Source of the DNA: Chloroflexota bacterium
GTDB lineage: Bacteria; Chloroflexota; Anaerolineae; Aggregatilineales; Ch27
NCBI GenBank assembly: GCA_019873685.1
Contig: JAIOAT010000033.1
Coordinates: 1-38,889, forward strand
Direction of reading: 5' to 3'
DNA: 38,889 nt
Position 1 is the first letter of the stretch. Each line of letters begins with the position of its first letter. This document shows positions 26,955-34,437 of the stretch, in pieces. Both the position numbers and the translations under genes were made by a program. The notes below the pieces were generated by a model. That model saw only the letters and a list, made by a program, of their open reading frames with translations, did not search any database and was not told where the DNA came from.

Positions 26955-27602
26955 ATGATGGACACGCTCTTCGGTGGTAGTGCCCTGAATTGCATTTATG
27001 GCGCCGCCTTGCTGATCGGCTTCCTGTACGCCCTGTTCCTGATCTTCTTTCAGGGCGTCGGGCATGCTTTTGAACTGGGGCACGTGGATATTTTCGGCCA
27101 CGACATCGACCTGGGCGGTCTATTTGACCTGCCCGGCCACGATGTGGACCTGCACGCCGGGCATGAGGTAATGGCCGGGCACGATGGCCATGAGGCCGGT
27201 GGGCTGAGCATGCTGGCGATCAGCGGCTTCACAGCGGCCTTCGGCGCGTTCGGCCTGGCCACCGCGACGCTCCTGGATGCCCCGCCATTGCTCAGCCTGC
27301 TGGCGGCGGTAGCTGGCGGGGTGGTGATCGGCGGTCTGGCGCAAATTCTGTTCATTCAGGTGCTTTCCCCTTCTACCAGCAGCAACATCCAGCTCAGCGC
27401 CATCAAAGGCGCTTCCGCCAGGGTGACCATCCCCATCCCCGCCCACGGCATGGGCCAGATCGCCATTGTGCTTGGCGGCCAGCGCATGACGCTTGGCGCG
27501 CGCTCGTCAGCGGAGGTAGACATCCCGCGCGGGGTGGAAGTGCTGGTCGACGGCGTACGCGATGGCGTCGCCTACGTCTCGCTGGAAGCGCCTGAAGATT
27601 GA
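26955..27602 (+). CDS. NfeD-like membrane protein with His/Asp-rich insert
   Basis: A 215-residue protein. The N-terminal helix (CIYGAALLIGFLYALFLIFF, 13-32) is followed by a His/Asp/Gly-rich segment (residues 37-80) with eight His, for example FGHDIDLGG, PGHDVDL and AGHDGHEAGG. A pair of hydrophobic helices follows (SMLAISGFTAAFGAFGLATATLL and PLLSLLAAVAGGVVIGGLAQILF). A small beta-barrel-like C-terminus (KGASARVTIPIPAHGMGQIAIVL through VLVDGVRDGVAYVSLE) resembles the OB-fold domain of NfeD proteins such as YuaF. NfeD proteins partner with flotillins, and a flotillin gene lies 99 bases downstream. The first of two adjacent ATGs was used. Confidence 0.8.
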   Translation: MMDTLFGGSALNCIYGAALLIGFLYALFLIFFQGVGHAFELGHVDIFGHDIDLGGLFDLPGHDVDLHAGHEVMAGHDGHEAGGLSMLAISGFTAAFGAFGLATATLLDAPPLLSLLAAVAGGVVIGGLAQILFIQVLSPSTSSNIQLSAIKGASARVTIPIPAHGMGQIAIVLGGQRMTLGARSSAEVDIPRGVEVLVDGVRDGVAYVSLEAPED

Positions 27603-27701
27603 CAGCCGCCGGAGTTGTGGGCTGCCCATCTCCGGTGCTATGCTGACTGATAACCTGCACCGCGCACGGCTACCGGTAGCTAACGCTTTAAGGAGGAAAC
27701 C

Positions 27702-29132
27702 ATGTCACCTGCAGTAGGGGGCCTTGCCCTGCTCATCCTGTTCTTTGTGTTGATCACCGTCCTGATCGTCTACCTTAGCCGCATCCGGACGGTTGGCCCC
27801 AACGAGGTGTTGATCATCTCCGGTCGCAGGCGGACGGTCGTCAACCCGCTGACCGGCAAGCCAGAGGAGCGTAGCTACCGGATTGTCAAAGCCGGGCGCG
27901 CCTTCATCTGGCCCGTGATCGAGCGCGTTGACGTGCTGTCGCTGGAACTGCTGACCATCGAAGTCAGCATCGACGACGTGTACACGTCGCAGGGGGTGGC
28001 CATCAGCCTGGACGGGGTAGCCCAGATCAAGATCGCCAGCGATGATGTCAGCATCGGCACCGCCGCCGAGCGTTTCCTCTCCAAGAGCCGCGCCGAACTG
28101 CAGAATGTCGCCCACGAAACCCTGGCCGGTCACCTGCGGGCGATCGTTGGCACGCTCACCGTCGAGGAGATCTACCGCGAGCGCGACAAGTTCGCCCAGA
28201 GCGTGCAGGAAGTCTCCGCCGATGACCTCAAGAACATGGGTCTGGCCATCGACAGCTTCGTGATCAAGGACATCCGCGACAGCGAAGGCTACCTGAATGC
28301 CCTGGGTCGCCCGCGTATCGCCGATGTCAAGCGCAATGCAGTGATTGCCGAGCAGTCTGCTGCCGCCGAGGAAGAGGCCGCTCGCCGCGACTACGGCATC
28401 AAGAAGGCCGAGTACGACCGTGAAGTCGCCCGCCAGCGCGCTGAATCCGACCTGGCTTACAAACTGCAGGAAAGCATCACCAGCCAGAAGGTCCGCGCTG
28501 AGGAAGTCCAGGTCGAGATCGTCGCCAAAGCCAAGCAGATCGAGCTGCAGGAGCAGGAAGCCCTGCGCATGGAGCGCGAACTGGAGGCAACCGTCCGCAA
28601 GCCGGCTGAAGCCGAACAGTACCGCATCCAGACCATTGCCAACGCCCGGAAGTACCAGCTTGAAGCGGAAGCCGCCGGCGAAGCGGAGGCTATCCGCGCC
28701 AGAGGTCTGGCCGAGGCAGAAGTCGTCAAGCAGCGCGGCCTGGCCCAGGCGGAAGTCGTCCGCCAGCAGGGCCTGGCGGAAGCTGAAGCCATGAGCAAGA
28801 AGGCTGCTGCCTGGCAGGAGTACAACCAGGCGGCCATTATCCAGCAGCTGATTGACGCGCTGCCTCAGATCGCGGCGGCCATTGCCGCCCCGCTGGCCAA
28901 GACCGAGCGCATCGTCGTTATCAGCAATGGCGGCGACGGTCAATCCGGCGCAGGTGCGTCGCGGGTCTCGGCGGATATCACCAGCATCATCGCCCAGATT
29001 CCCGCCACCGTAGAGGCCCTGACCGGCGTCAACCTGATCGAAACGCTCAAGAACCTGCCCGGCGTGGTGGCAACGCCCCCGGCACAGCCGGAAGCGCCCG
29101 CCGAGTCCGGCCCGGTGAACATCGAGCAGTAA
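27702..29132 (+). CDS. floT: flotillin-like SPFH-domain protein
   Basis: A 476-residue protein. An N-terminal membrane segment (LALLILFFVLITVLIVYLS) precedes the SPFH/band-7 domain (NEVLIISGRR, WPVIERVDVLSLELLTIEVS, IYRERDKFAQSVQEVSADDLKNMGL). A long coiled coil follows with the Glu-Ala-rich repeats typical of flotillins (GEAEAIRARGLAEAEVV, AQAEVVRQQGLAEAEAM). The C-terminal helix (IIQQLIDALPQIAAAIA) is where flotillins oligomerise. They organise membrane microdomains. A strong AAGGAGGA site precedes ATG 27702. The 99-base gap upstream holds a weak promoter candidate (TTGTGG, 18 nt, TATGCT). It forms a pair with the NfeD-like gene. Confidence 0.93.
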   Translation: MSPAVGGLALLILFFVLITVLIVYLSRIRTVGPNEVLIISGRRRTVVNPLTGKPEERSYRIVKAGRAFIWPVIERVDVLSLELLTIEVSIDDVYTSQGVAISLDGVAQIKIASDDVSIGTAAERFLSKSRAELQNVAHETLAGHLRAIVGTLTVEEIYRERDKFAQSVQEVSADDLKNMGLAIDSFVIKDIRDSEGYLNALGRPRIADVKRNAVIAEQSAAAEEEAARRDYGIKKAEYDREVARQRAESDLAYKLQESITSQKVRAEEVQVEIVAKAKQIELQEQEALRMERELEATVRKPAEAEQYRIQTIANARKYQLEAEAAGEAEAIRARGLAEAEVVKQRGLAQAEVVRQQGLAEAEAMSKKAAAWQEYNQAAIIQQLIDALPQIAAAIAAPLAKTERIVVISNGGDGQSGAGASRVSADITSIIAQIPATVEALTGVNLIETLKNLPGVVATPPAQPEAPAESGPVNIEQ

Positions 29133-29146
29133 CCCCAAATCCATCC

Positions 29147-29181
29147 CTGCGGACAGGGCAGGTAGGGCGCCCTGTCCGCAG
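29147..29181 (+). terminator. hairpin terminator after the flotillin gene
   Basis: A 13-bp perfect stem (CTGCGGACAGGGC at 29147-29159 with 29169-29181) with a 9-nt loop begins 14 bases after the flotillin stop. There is no T run. Confidence 0.7.
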
Positions 29182-29265
29182 CATCACACCGGCTACCGGC
29201 GCGCCCTGCAGCCGGAGCCTTGCGTTTTACCGGCGGTAATCGCCCCACCAGAAATGGAGAGACGC

Positions 29266-30144
29266 ATGAAACGCCTGAATACCTTTTCCATCGTAGCTTA
29301 CGACCCTGCTGAAGAAGCCTGGGGAGTAGCGGTTGCCAGCAAGTTTCTGGCCGCTGGCGCGGTAGTCAGCTGGGCCAGGGCCGGGGCCGGCGCGGTAGCT
29401 ACCCAGGCGCTGGCCAGGGTCAGCTTCGGGCCGGATGGCCTGGCCATGCTGGCAGCGGGCAAGAGCGCCAGCGAGACTCTGGCGGCGCTGCTGGCCGCCG
29501 ATCCGGGCCGCGAGGATCGCCAGGTCGGGATTGTGGACGCTCACGGCGGCGCTGCCGCCCATACCGGCGCGAACTGTTTCGCCTGGGCCGGGCACCGCGT
29601 CGGCGAAGGCTTCACCTGCCAGGGCAACATTCTCACCGGCCCGGAAACGCTGGATGCTATGGCGGAGACCTTTCAGACTGCCAGAGGCGAACTGGCTGAC
29701 CGGCTGGTAGCAGCATTGCGGGCAGGCGATACCGCCGGCGGCGATCGGCGGGGCAAGCAGGCCGCCGGTGTGCTGGTCGTGCGCCACAACGGTGGCTATG
29801 GCGGCGACAACGACCGCTACCTGGACCTGCGCGTCGACGACGACCCGGAGCCGGTCAAACGCCTGCAGGAACTGGTCGCCATGCATCACCTCTTCTTTGG
29901 CAAGCCCAAGCCGGAAGACCAGCTGGTCATTGACGAATCCCTGGCCCGCGAACTTCAGGCTTTGCTGCTGCGAGCGGGTTATACCGTCCCCGTCACGGGC
30001 GTCTGGGACACGGCATCGCAACAGGCCTTCTGGGCGCTGGTCAGCAACGAGAACCTGGAAGAGCGCTGGGCCATTGACCGGCAGCCCGATCGGATTGACC
30101 GGGTAGCCCTGGACTACCTGCGGCGGCGCTTTCCCGGCGGCTGA
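29266..30144 (+). CDS. DUF1028 protein with C-terminal peptidoglycan-binding-like domain
   Basis: A 292-residue protein. The N-terminal DUF1028 domain (Ntn-hydrolase-like) has FSIVAYDPAEEAWGVAVASKF, AVATQALARVSFGPDGLAML, GANCFAWAGHRVGEGFTCQGN and VVRHNGGYGGDNDRYLDLRVDDDPEPV, all characteristic of the family. The C-terminal about 65 residues (LARELQALLLRAGYTVPVTGVWDTASQQAFWALV) look like a small peptidoglycan-binding or DUF-type helical domain seen fused to DUF1028. The function is not established; hydrolysis of an amide is inferred from the fold. ATG 29266 has GGAGAG 6 nt upstream; an upstream in-frame ATG (29254) lacks one. Confidence 0.85.
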   Translation: MKRLNTFSIVAYDPAEEAWGVAVASKFLAAGAVVSWARAGAGAVATQALARVSFGPDGLAMLAAGKSASETLAALLAADPGREDRQVGIVDAHGGAAAHTGANCFAWAGHRVGEGFTCQGNILTGPETLDAMAETFQTARGELADRLVAALRAGDTAGGDRRGKQAAGVLVVRHNGGYGGDNDRYLDLRVDDDPEPVKRLQELVAMHHLFFGKPKPEDQLVIDESLARELQALLLRAGYTVPVTGVWDTASQQAFWALVSNENLEERWAIDRQPDRIDRVALDYLRRRFPGG

Positions 30145-30173
30145 TTGCCTGCCAGTCATCCCCTCAGTACAAT
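30145..30173 (+). promoter_or_regulatory. putative promoter for a leaderless PspA-like transcript
   Basis: TTGCCT (30145-30150), a 17-nt spacer and TACAAT (30168-30173) stand directly before ATG 30180. Transcription would start at about 30180, so the message would have almost no leader. No Shine-Dalgarno sequence is well placed before the ATG. Confidence 0.45.
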
Positions 30174-30179
30174 ACAGGT

Positions 30180-30800
30180 ATGGGGAGATTGTTCAGTAAG
30201 CTCAACACCCTGCTTCGGGCCAGCATTGAAGGCTTGCTGGAGGATGACCTGCGCCTGCCGCGGGGTCGTCGGGACGCGCCGCGCGGTAAGGCGCTTAACC
30301 GCGAGATTGAGGCGCTGCGCCGGGAGATCAACACTGCCCTGGACTACGAAGACGAGCTACAGACTCGCATTGATGCCCTGCATCAGGACGCCTCCGATCT
30401 CGATCTCCAGGCCGATAACGCCCTGCTGGCTCGCCAGGAGGAAGCTGCCCGGCAGGCATTGACGCAACTCAAGCGCACTGAACAGCAGATCGCCATGCTG
30501 GAAGCCGATCTGGCCCAGCACCGGCAGCACGTCGCTGCGCTAATGGATCGCGTGAATATGCTGGAAGGCCTGGCTGCTGAGGCACAGGCCCGCCGGGAAC
30601 CAGCGTCTACAGGAAGTGCAGACGCCGAACCTGCGGCAGTGGAGCAAACGTCCCCGCCTGTTACTGCACAGGCGACAGTCGGTCGTCCTGATGAAACTGC
30701 CGGGACGAGTTCCGTCGTCTTCCCACCCTCGCCCGTCACTGACGAAGAACTCGCCGCCCGGCGTCGGCGGCTGACAGGCGGAACCAGTCAAAAGGAGTAG
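30180..30800 (+). CDS. short PspA/IM30-like coiled-coil protein
   Basis: A 206-residue protein. The N-terminal amphipathic helix (MGRLFSKLNTLLRASIEGLLEDD) resembles PspA/Vipp1 helix 1, which binds stressed membranes. A gap of basic residues is followed by a long coiled coil, roughly residues 38-142. Its part QADNALLARQEEAARQAL matches the PspA helix at that point. The first part of the PspA hairpin is shortened. The last about 65 residues are a low-complexity Ala/Thr/Pro tail instead of the usual C-terminal helices. A membrane-maintenance role is inferred. The next gene, a response regulator, begins 7 bases after the stop. Confidence 0.7.
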   Translation: MGRLFSKLNTLLRASIEGLLEDDLRLPRGRRDAPRGKALNREIEALRREINTALDYEDELQTRIDALHQDASDLDLQADNALLARQEEAARQALTQLKRTEQQIAMLEADLAQHRQHVAALMDRVNMLEGLAAEAQARREPASTGSADAEPAAVEQTSPPVTAQATVGRPDETAGTSSVVFPPSPVTDEELAARRRRLTGGTSQKE

Positions 30801-30807
30801 TCACTGC

Positions 30808-31515
30808 ATGAGTGCCTATATCCTGACCGTCGATGACGAACGCCAGATGCGGATGCTACTGATGGACGCACTCCGCAGCGCCGGGTATGAAACCGGCCAG
30901 GCCAGTTCAGCCAGAGAAGCCCTAGCCATGATCGCCAACCGCCGCCCAGACCTGCTCGTCCTCGATGTCGGGATGCCGGAGATGAACGGCCTGGCGCTGT
31001 GCCGCAAGTTGCGCGAAGACCCGCGCTATGTCACGCTGCCCATCCTGTTCCTGACCGCCTATACCCAGCCGGACGATATTATCCGCGGCTTGGACGCCGG
31101 CGCGGACGACTACACCACTAAGCCCATCAACCTGGCAGTTTTTCTGGCGCGGGTGCGCGCCCTGCTCCGCCGGGCCGAACTGAGCACGCCCACTTCAGCG
31201 GAGAACGAGCAGCCGATCCTCACCGTTGGCGACCTGACCCTCAACTCCAATACGTACCAGGTGCAGGTGAACGACCGCACGATCCCCCTGACGGCAACCG
31301 AACACCGCCTTCTGCGCTACATGATGGAGCACAGTAACCAGCCGCTTTCCCCGCAGCGCCTGCTGGAAGCCGTCTGGGAATACCCGCCCTTCACCGGCGA
31401 CCCGGACCTGGTTCGCGTGCATGTGCGCAACCTGCGCGCCAAGCTGGAAGAGGATACCCGCCAGCCCAAGTACATCCAGACCGTGCACGGCGTCGGCTAT
31501 ATGATCAAGGGCTGA
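30808..31515 (+). CDS. OmpR-family response regulator
   Basis: A 235-residue two-domain regulator. The receiver domain has TVDDE at the acidic pocket, the phosphoacceptor Asp in VLDVGMPEMNG (D53), LTAY and the Lys in YTTKPI. The C-terminal winged helix contains LTATEHRLLRYMMEHSNQPLSPQRLLEAVW and VRVHVRNLRAKLEED, ending HGVGYMIKG. It binds DNA and activates or represses target genes. No histidine kinase is encoded nearby, so it is an orphan here. An AAAAGGAG ribosome site lies inside the end of the upstream PspA-like gene, indicating co-transcription. It converges with the DUF2085 gene, 13 bases apart. Confidence 0.95.
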   Translation: MSAYILTVDDERQMRMLLMDALRSAGYETGQASSAREALAMIANRRPDLLVLDVGMPEMNGLALCRKLREDPRYVTLPILFLTAYTQPDDIIRGLDAGADDYTTKPINLAVFLARVRALLRRAELSTPTSAENEQPILTVGDLTLNSNTYQVQVNDRTIPLTATEHRLLRYMMEHSNQPLSPQRLLEAVWEYPPFTGDPDLVRVHVRNLRAKLEEDTRQPKYIQTVHGVGYMIKG

Positions 31516-31528
31516 GCGCTTCCGCGCA

Positions 31529-32272
31529 TTAGAGTGCGCCGATGCGACGCAGCTTGGTCACCAGTTCGCGCCGCGTCTCGCGCATCGATTCTTCAAGGTA
31601 GGGCAAAGCCAGCCAGCCATTCATCAGGCCAAACAGCGCGCCGGTGACCGTCCGGAAGAGCGGCGTGCTTTCCCGCGCCGGCCACAGACTCAGCGGAGGC
31701 TGGCTGAGGAGCTGGCTGAAGCCGTCCAGACCGATCGGCCCCAGCCCCAGCAGGAGATACAACCATAGCGGCGCGGGCCGCAACCGGTTGCGGATCAAAG
31801 CGAAGAGCAGGGTGAACAGGAACAGCGCCCCGTAAATGGCAATGTCCCGTTCGCACAGGGCAACCTTGTAGCCCATCACCGGGTTGCCGATGAAGCTGCG
31901 CGACAGAAGCTGCAGATCAGCCGACCAGGTGTAGAGATCGGGCACAGCAGCGAAGAATTCATCCTGAGCCACAAACGACTCGTACGGCTCCAGCCCGGCA
32001 ACCCCGGCATCGGCGCGCGGATACGCCGGCTGCGCCCCGAACAAAAACCACGATCGGAAGGCAAACTGGTGGCACAGTGGACTGTAGATCGTGTACAGCA
32101 CGCGGGCGGGGCCGGTCGCCCCAACGTGCATCAGTACCGGAGCGAGCAACGCCAGCCCCACATACAGCCCGAAGAACAGCGCAACCAGCCACAACCAGTG
32201 GCGGCTCAACCACAACACCCCGCGTTGCATGCGGATGGCCCGGCGGCGAGCAGCTTCGTCACGGACAACCAT
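31529..32272 (-). CDS. DUF2085 family membrane protein
   Basis: A protein of about 247 residues with several helices: LWLVALFFGLYVGLALLAPVLM, AIYGALFLFTLLFALI, APLWLYLLLGLGPIGLDG and TVTGALFGLMNGWLALP. The DUF2085 hallmarks are the LCHQFAFRSWFLFGAQ segment and the ALCERDIAIYGALF segment. The function is unknown. ATG 32272 (MVVRDEAARR) is preferred to the GTG at 32287 because AGGGG is well spaced before it. It is last in the long minus-strand run that begins with the rhodanese gene, 53 bases downstream of ccdA. Confidence 0.88.
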   Translation of the reverse strand: MVVRDEAARRRAIRMQRGVLWLSRHWLWLVALFFGLYVGLALLAPVLMHVGATGPARVLYTIYSPLCHQFAFRSWFLFGAQPAYPRADAGVAGLEPYESFVAQDEFFAAVPDLYTWSADLQLLSRSFIGNPVMGYKVALCERDIAIYGALFLFTLLFALIRNRLRPAPLWLYLLLGLGPIGLDGFSQLLSQPPLSLWPARESTPLFRTVTGALFGLMNGWLALPYLEESMRETRRELVTKLRRIGAL

Positions 32273-32325
32273 AGCAGGCCCCTTCACTCATTCCGATACT
32301 ATCCACCAAAGCCTCCGGCCAGCGA

Positions 32326-33426
32326 TTACCCGACCGGCAGGGGGAGCAGACCTGTCTCCGTTCCAAAGGATGGCCCTTCCTGCAGGCACGGCCCAAGCTC
32401 GCCCAGGCTGATCCGCCCCTGGAACAGTTCGGTCGCGCAGTATTCCAGGTTATAGGAGAAATCCCCCGTTGACCCCAGCTGGCTCAATACGGCGAGCTGC
32501 CCGCTCATGACCAGCAAGCCAATCGCGATCAGGAACACGCCGCTGATCAGTTCGATGGTACGCATGTGCCGCTGCAGGCGGCGCAACACGCCCTGCATGC
32601 GATCCATCGCCAGCGCCGTCAGCAGGAACGGCACGCCCAGTCCCAGCGAATAGGCCGTGAGCAGCATCCCGGCCTGGCTGAGCGAACCGCCGTTGGCGGC
32701 CATCGTCAGCACCGCGCCATACACCGGGCCGATGCAGGGCGTCCATCCCGCCGAAAACACCACGCCCATCAGCGCCGACCCGACATAACCCCGGTCATGG
32801 TGCGGCTGCATCTGCTGGCGGGTATCCGCGTACAGCGCCGACTGCAACCGGCTCAGGGCGCGATCCCAGAAGTCACCCGGACGGGTGAATGCCCCACCCC
32901 ACAGGAGCCATAGCAGGTACAACCCGGCGCCGCCGATCATCACCACCGGCGTCACCAGCGCCCAGGCCAGGATCGCCGCCACGCCCAGCTGGACGACGAA
33001 GGTGATCACCCGCCCTGTTCCGCTGTTCATCGCTGCCCGCTGACCCAGCACCCACCCGATGAAGCGCGGCAGCACGCCCATTACATGCAACCCGAACAGG
33101 ATGATGAGCAGCCCGCCCAGCCGCGCCAGAATCGCCTGCACTTCCACCACCGAGCCACGCAGGGCGAATGATCCGGCTGTCGTCAGCAACCCGAAGATCA
33201 CAAAAACAGCGGTAAAGCCAAGTACGAAGAATAGCCCATGCAACAACGTGACAAAGCGGCCCGACCGGATGATTGTCCCGCTGTCCCGGCCCGCTCCGGC
33301 TGCCACGGTGACCGTCATCTGCCCACCCATATACCCGACATACGCGGGCACCAGCGGTAGCACGCAGGGCGAAACAAAGGACACCAGCCCTGCAATAAAC
33401 GCCAGTCCGATTGTGATATCCGCCAT
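32326..33426 (-). CDS. ccdA: CcdA-type thiol-disulfide transmembrane protein with an inserted segment
   Basis: A 366-residue polytopic protein of the CcdA/DsbD transmembrane family. These proteins move electrons from cytoplasmic thioredoxin to extracytoplasmic thiol proteins. The first conserved Cys is in FVSPCVLPLVPAY (C21), the second in SAGWTPCIGPVYG (C231). CcdA is usually about 220-250 residues with the second Cys near residue 140. Here an extra segment of roughly 80-90 residues (about 120-215), with two hydrophobic helices (VVQLGVAAILAWALVTPVVMI, GLYLLWLLWGGAF), is inserted. The C-terminal tail has two more Cys. Start ATG 33426 has GGGAGC. It lies near a thioredoxin-like gene, a probable partner. 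Confidence 0.9.
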   Translation of the reverse strand: MADITIGLAFIAGLVSFVSPCVLPLVPAYVGYMGGQMTVTVAAGAGRDSGTIIRSGRFVTLLHGLFFVLGFTAVFVIFGLLTTAGSFALRGSVVEVQAILARLGGLLIILFGLHVMGVLPRFIGWVLGQRAAMNSGTGRVITFVVQLGVAAILAWALVTPVVMIGGAGLYLLWLLWGGAFTRPGDFWDRALSRLQSALYADTRQQMQPHHDRGYVGSALMGVVFSAGWTPCIGPVYGAVLTMAANGGSLSQAGMLLTAYSLGLGVPFLLTALAMDRMQGVLRRLQRHMRTIELISGVFLIAIGLLVMSGQLAVLSQLGSTGDFSYNLEYCATELFQGRISLGELGPCLQEGPSFGTETGLLPLPVG

Positions 33427-33528
33427 GACTTGCTCCCGATCCGCAGTATCGCGCCTCGATTTCGATTCTACCCTTTAGACGCTGCAATCGGGGCCGCTGT
33501 CACCTGAATATTCGATGAAAACATGCGC

Positions 33529-34437
33529 TCAGATCACCTCGATAGGCGCATCCGCTGGCAGCCAGCTGTATAGCCAGCGGGCCGCCCAGGGAGCCACCTC
33601 CCAGCCAGGCCCCTCGCCAGCCTCGCCAAGACGGTGGTGCCAGTACGCACCATACAGCAGCACGCCACTACCGGACAGCACCCAAGCCGCGCCATACCAG
33701 GGGCCGATCCGGGCCGAAGGCTGGCGGAGCAAACCGCCATCTATCCCCGTGCGCCCTGCCTGCATCCCCGGCGGGACAGCCGCCGGAAGGCGCAGCACGT
33801 CACGCCCGTCCTCCCGCGCGACAATCGCGGCGCGGGCGCGATCCAGCAGCAACCGTCTGGCCTGCGTCGTCCGGGCTGGCTCAGGCTCTGCGCAGATACC
33901 CCAGCGGGCCGCTGGCGTCCAGCCCAGCGGAGCCAGCTCCGGGCGCTCGCTGACCGCGTACCAGCCGCCATGGTCGCCCGGCAGGGCGTCCACGACTGCC
34001 AGGACGCCGCCATGGCCGACCCGCGTCACCAGCGGCGCAGCGGCTGACGCCCACCTGCGCACGGGGGCGACTGCCGCCACAACCGTTGCCCAGGCCGGCA
34101 ACGCCGCCGGACGCGCCACCTCTTCCGGCGCAAAGGATAGCATCGGCTGGATGTCGTAGCGGTGGACGTAACCCTCCGGCACGGCATACCAGTCGCCTTC
34201 ACGTCCCAGCAAAGGGGTAGTGCTGTCCGGCCACAGGCGGCGCACCACCGGGGCTGCTGCGTCCGGCGCCGATCGCACCGTCGCCGCTCTCAACGCCCGC
34301 CCGGTCACCGCCTCAGGCAGTGGCGCATCCAGGCCCTCTACCGGCAAAGCTGCCGCCAGCAGCGTTGCACCTGACAGAGACAAGAACGCCCGCCGCGTTA
34401 ATGGCATCCCTGAAGCACCATGCTCGAACAGTTTCAC
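33529..34437 (-). CDS. Tat-exported L,D-transpeptidase-like protein without catalytic His/Cys
   Basis: A 302-residue protein. A twin-arginine signal (LTRRAFLSLSGATLLAAALP, 13-32) precedes two SH3-like segments (VRSAPDAAAPVVRRL, DWYAVPEGYVHRYDIQPM). A C-terminal YkuD-like domain follows. Its end, LLYGAYWHHRLGE then GPGWEVAPWAARWLYSWLP, lines up with the L,D-transpeptidase motif H-G-T-Y-W-H-N-x-F-G...S-H-G-C-V-N. The catalytic His position is Tyr (Y262) and the Cys segment reads GPGWEV (276-281), so both catalytic residues are missing. It may be a cell-wall-binding pseudoenzyme. Its GTG start overlaps the thioredoxin stop (GTGA). Confidence 0.75.
   Translation of the reverse strand: MKLFEHGASGMPLTRRAFLSLSGATLLAAALPVEGLDAPLPEAVTGRALRAATVRSAPDAAAPVVRRLWPDSTTPLLGREGDWYAVPEGYVHRYDIQPMLSFAPEEVARPAALPAWATVVAAVAPVRRWASAAAPLVTRVGHGGVLAVVDALPGDHGGWYAVSERPELAPLGWTPAARWGICAEPEPARTTQARRLLLDRARAAIVAREDGRDVLRLPAAVPPGMQAGRTGIDGGLLRQPSARIGPWYGAAWVLSGSGVLLYGAYWHHRLGEAGEGPGWEVAPWAARWLYSWLPADAPIEVI

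Noticed and set aside
27705..29144. Long antisense frame (479 residues) opposite the flotillin gene
   Set aside because: It is a mirror of the GC-rich coding frame with no recognisable domain. The sense frame has clear SPFH features and a strong ribosome site.
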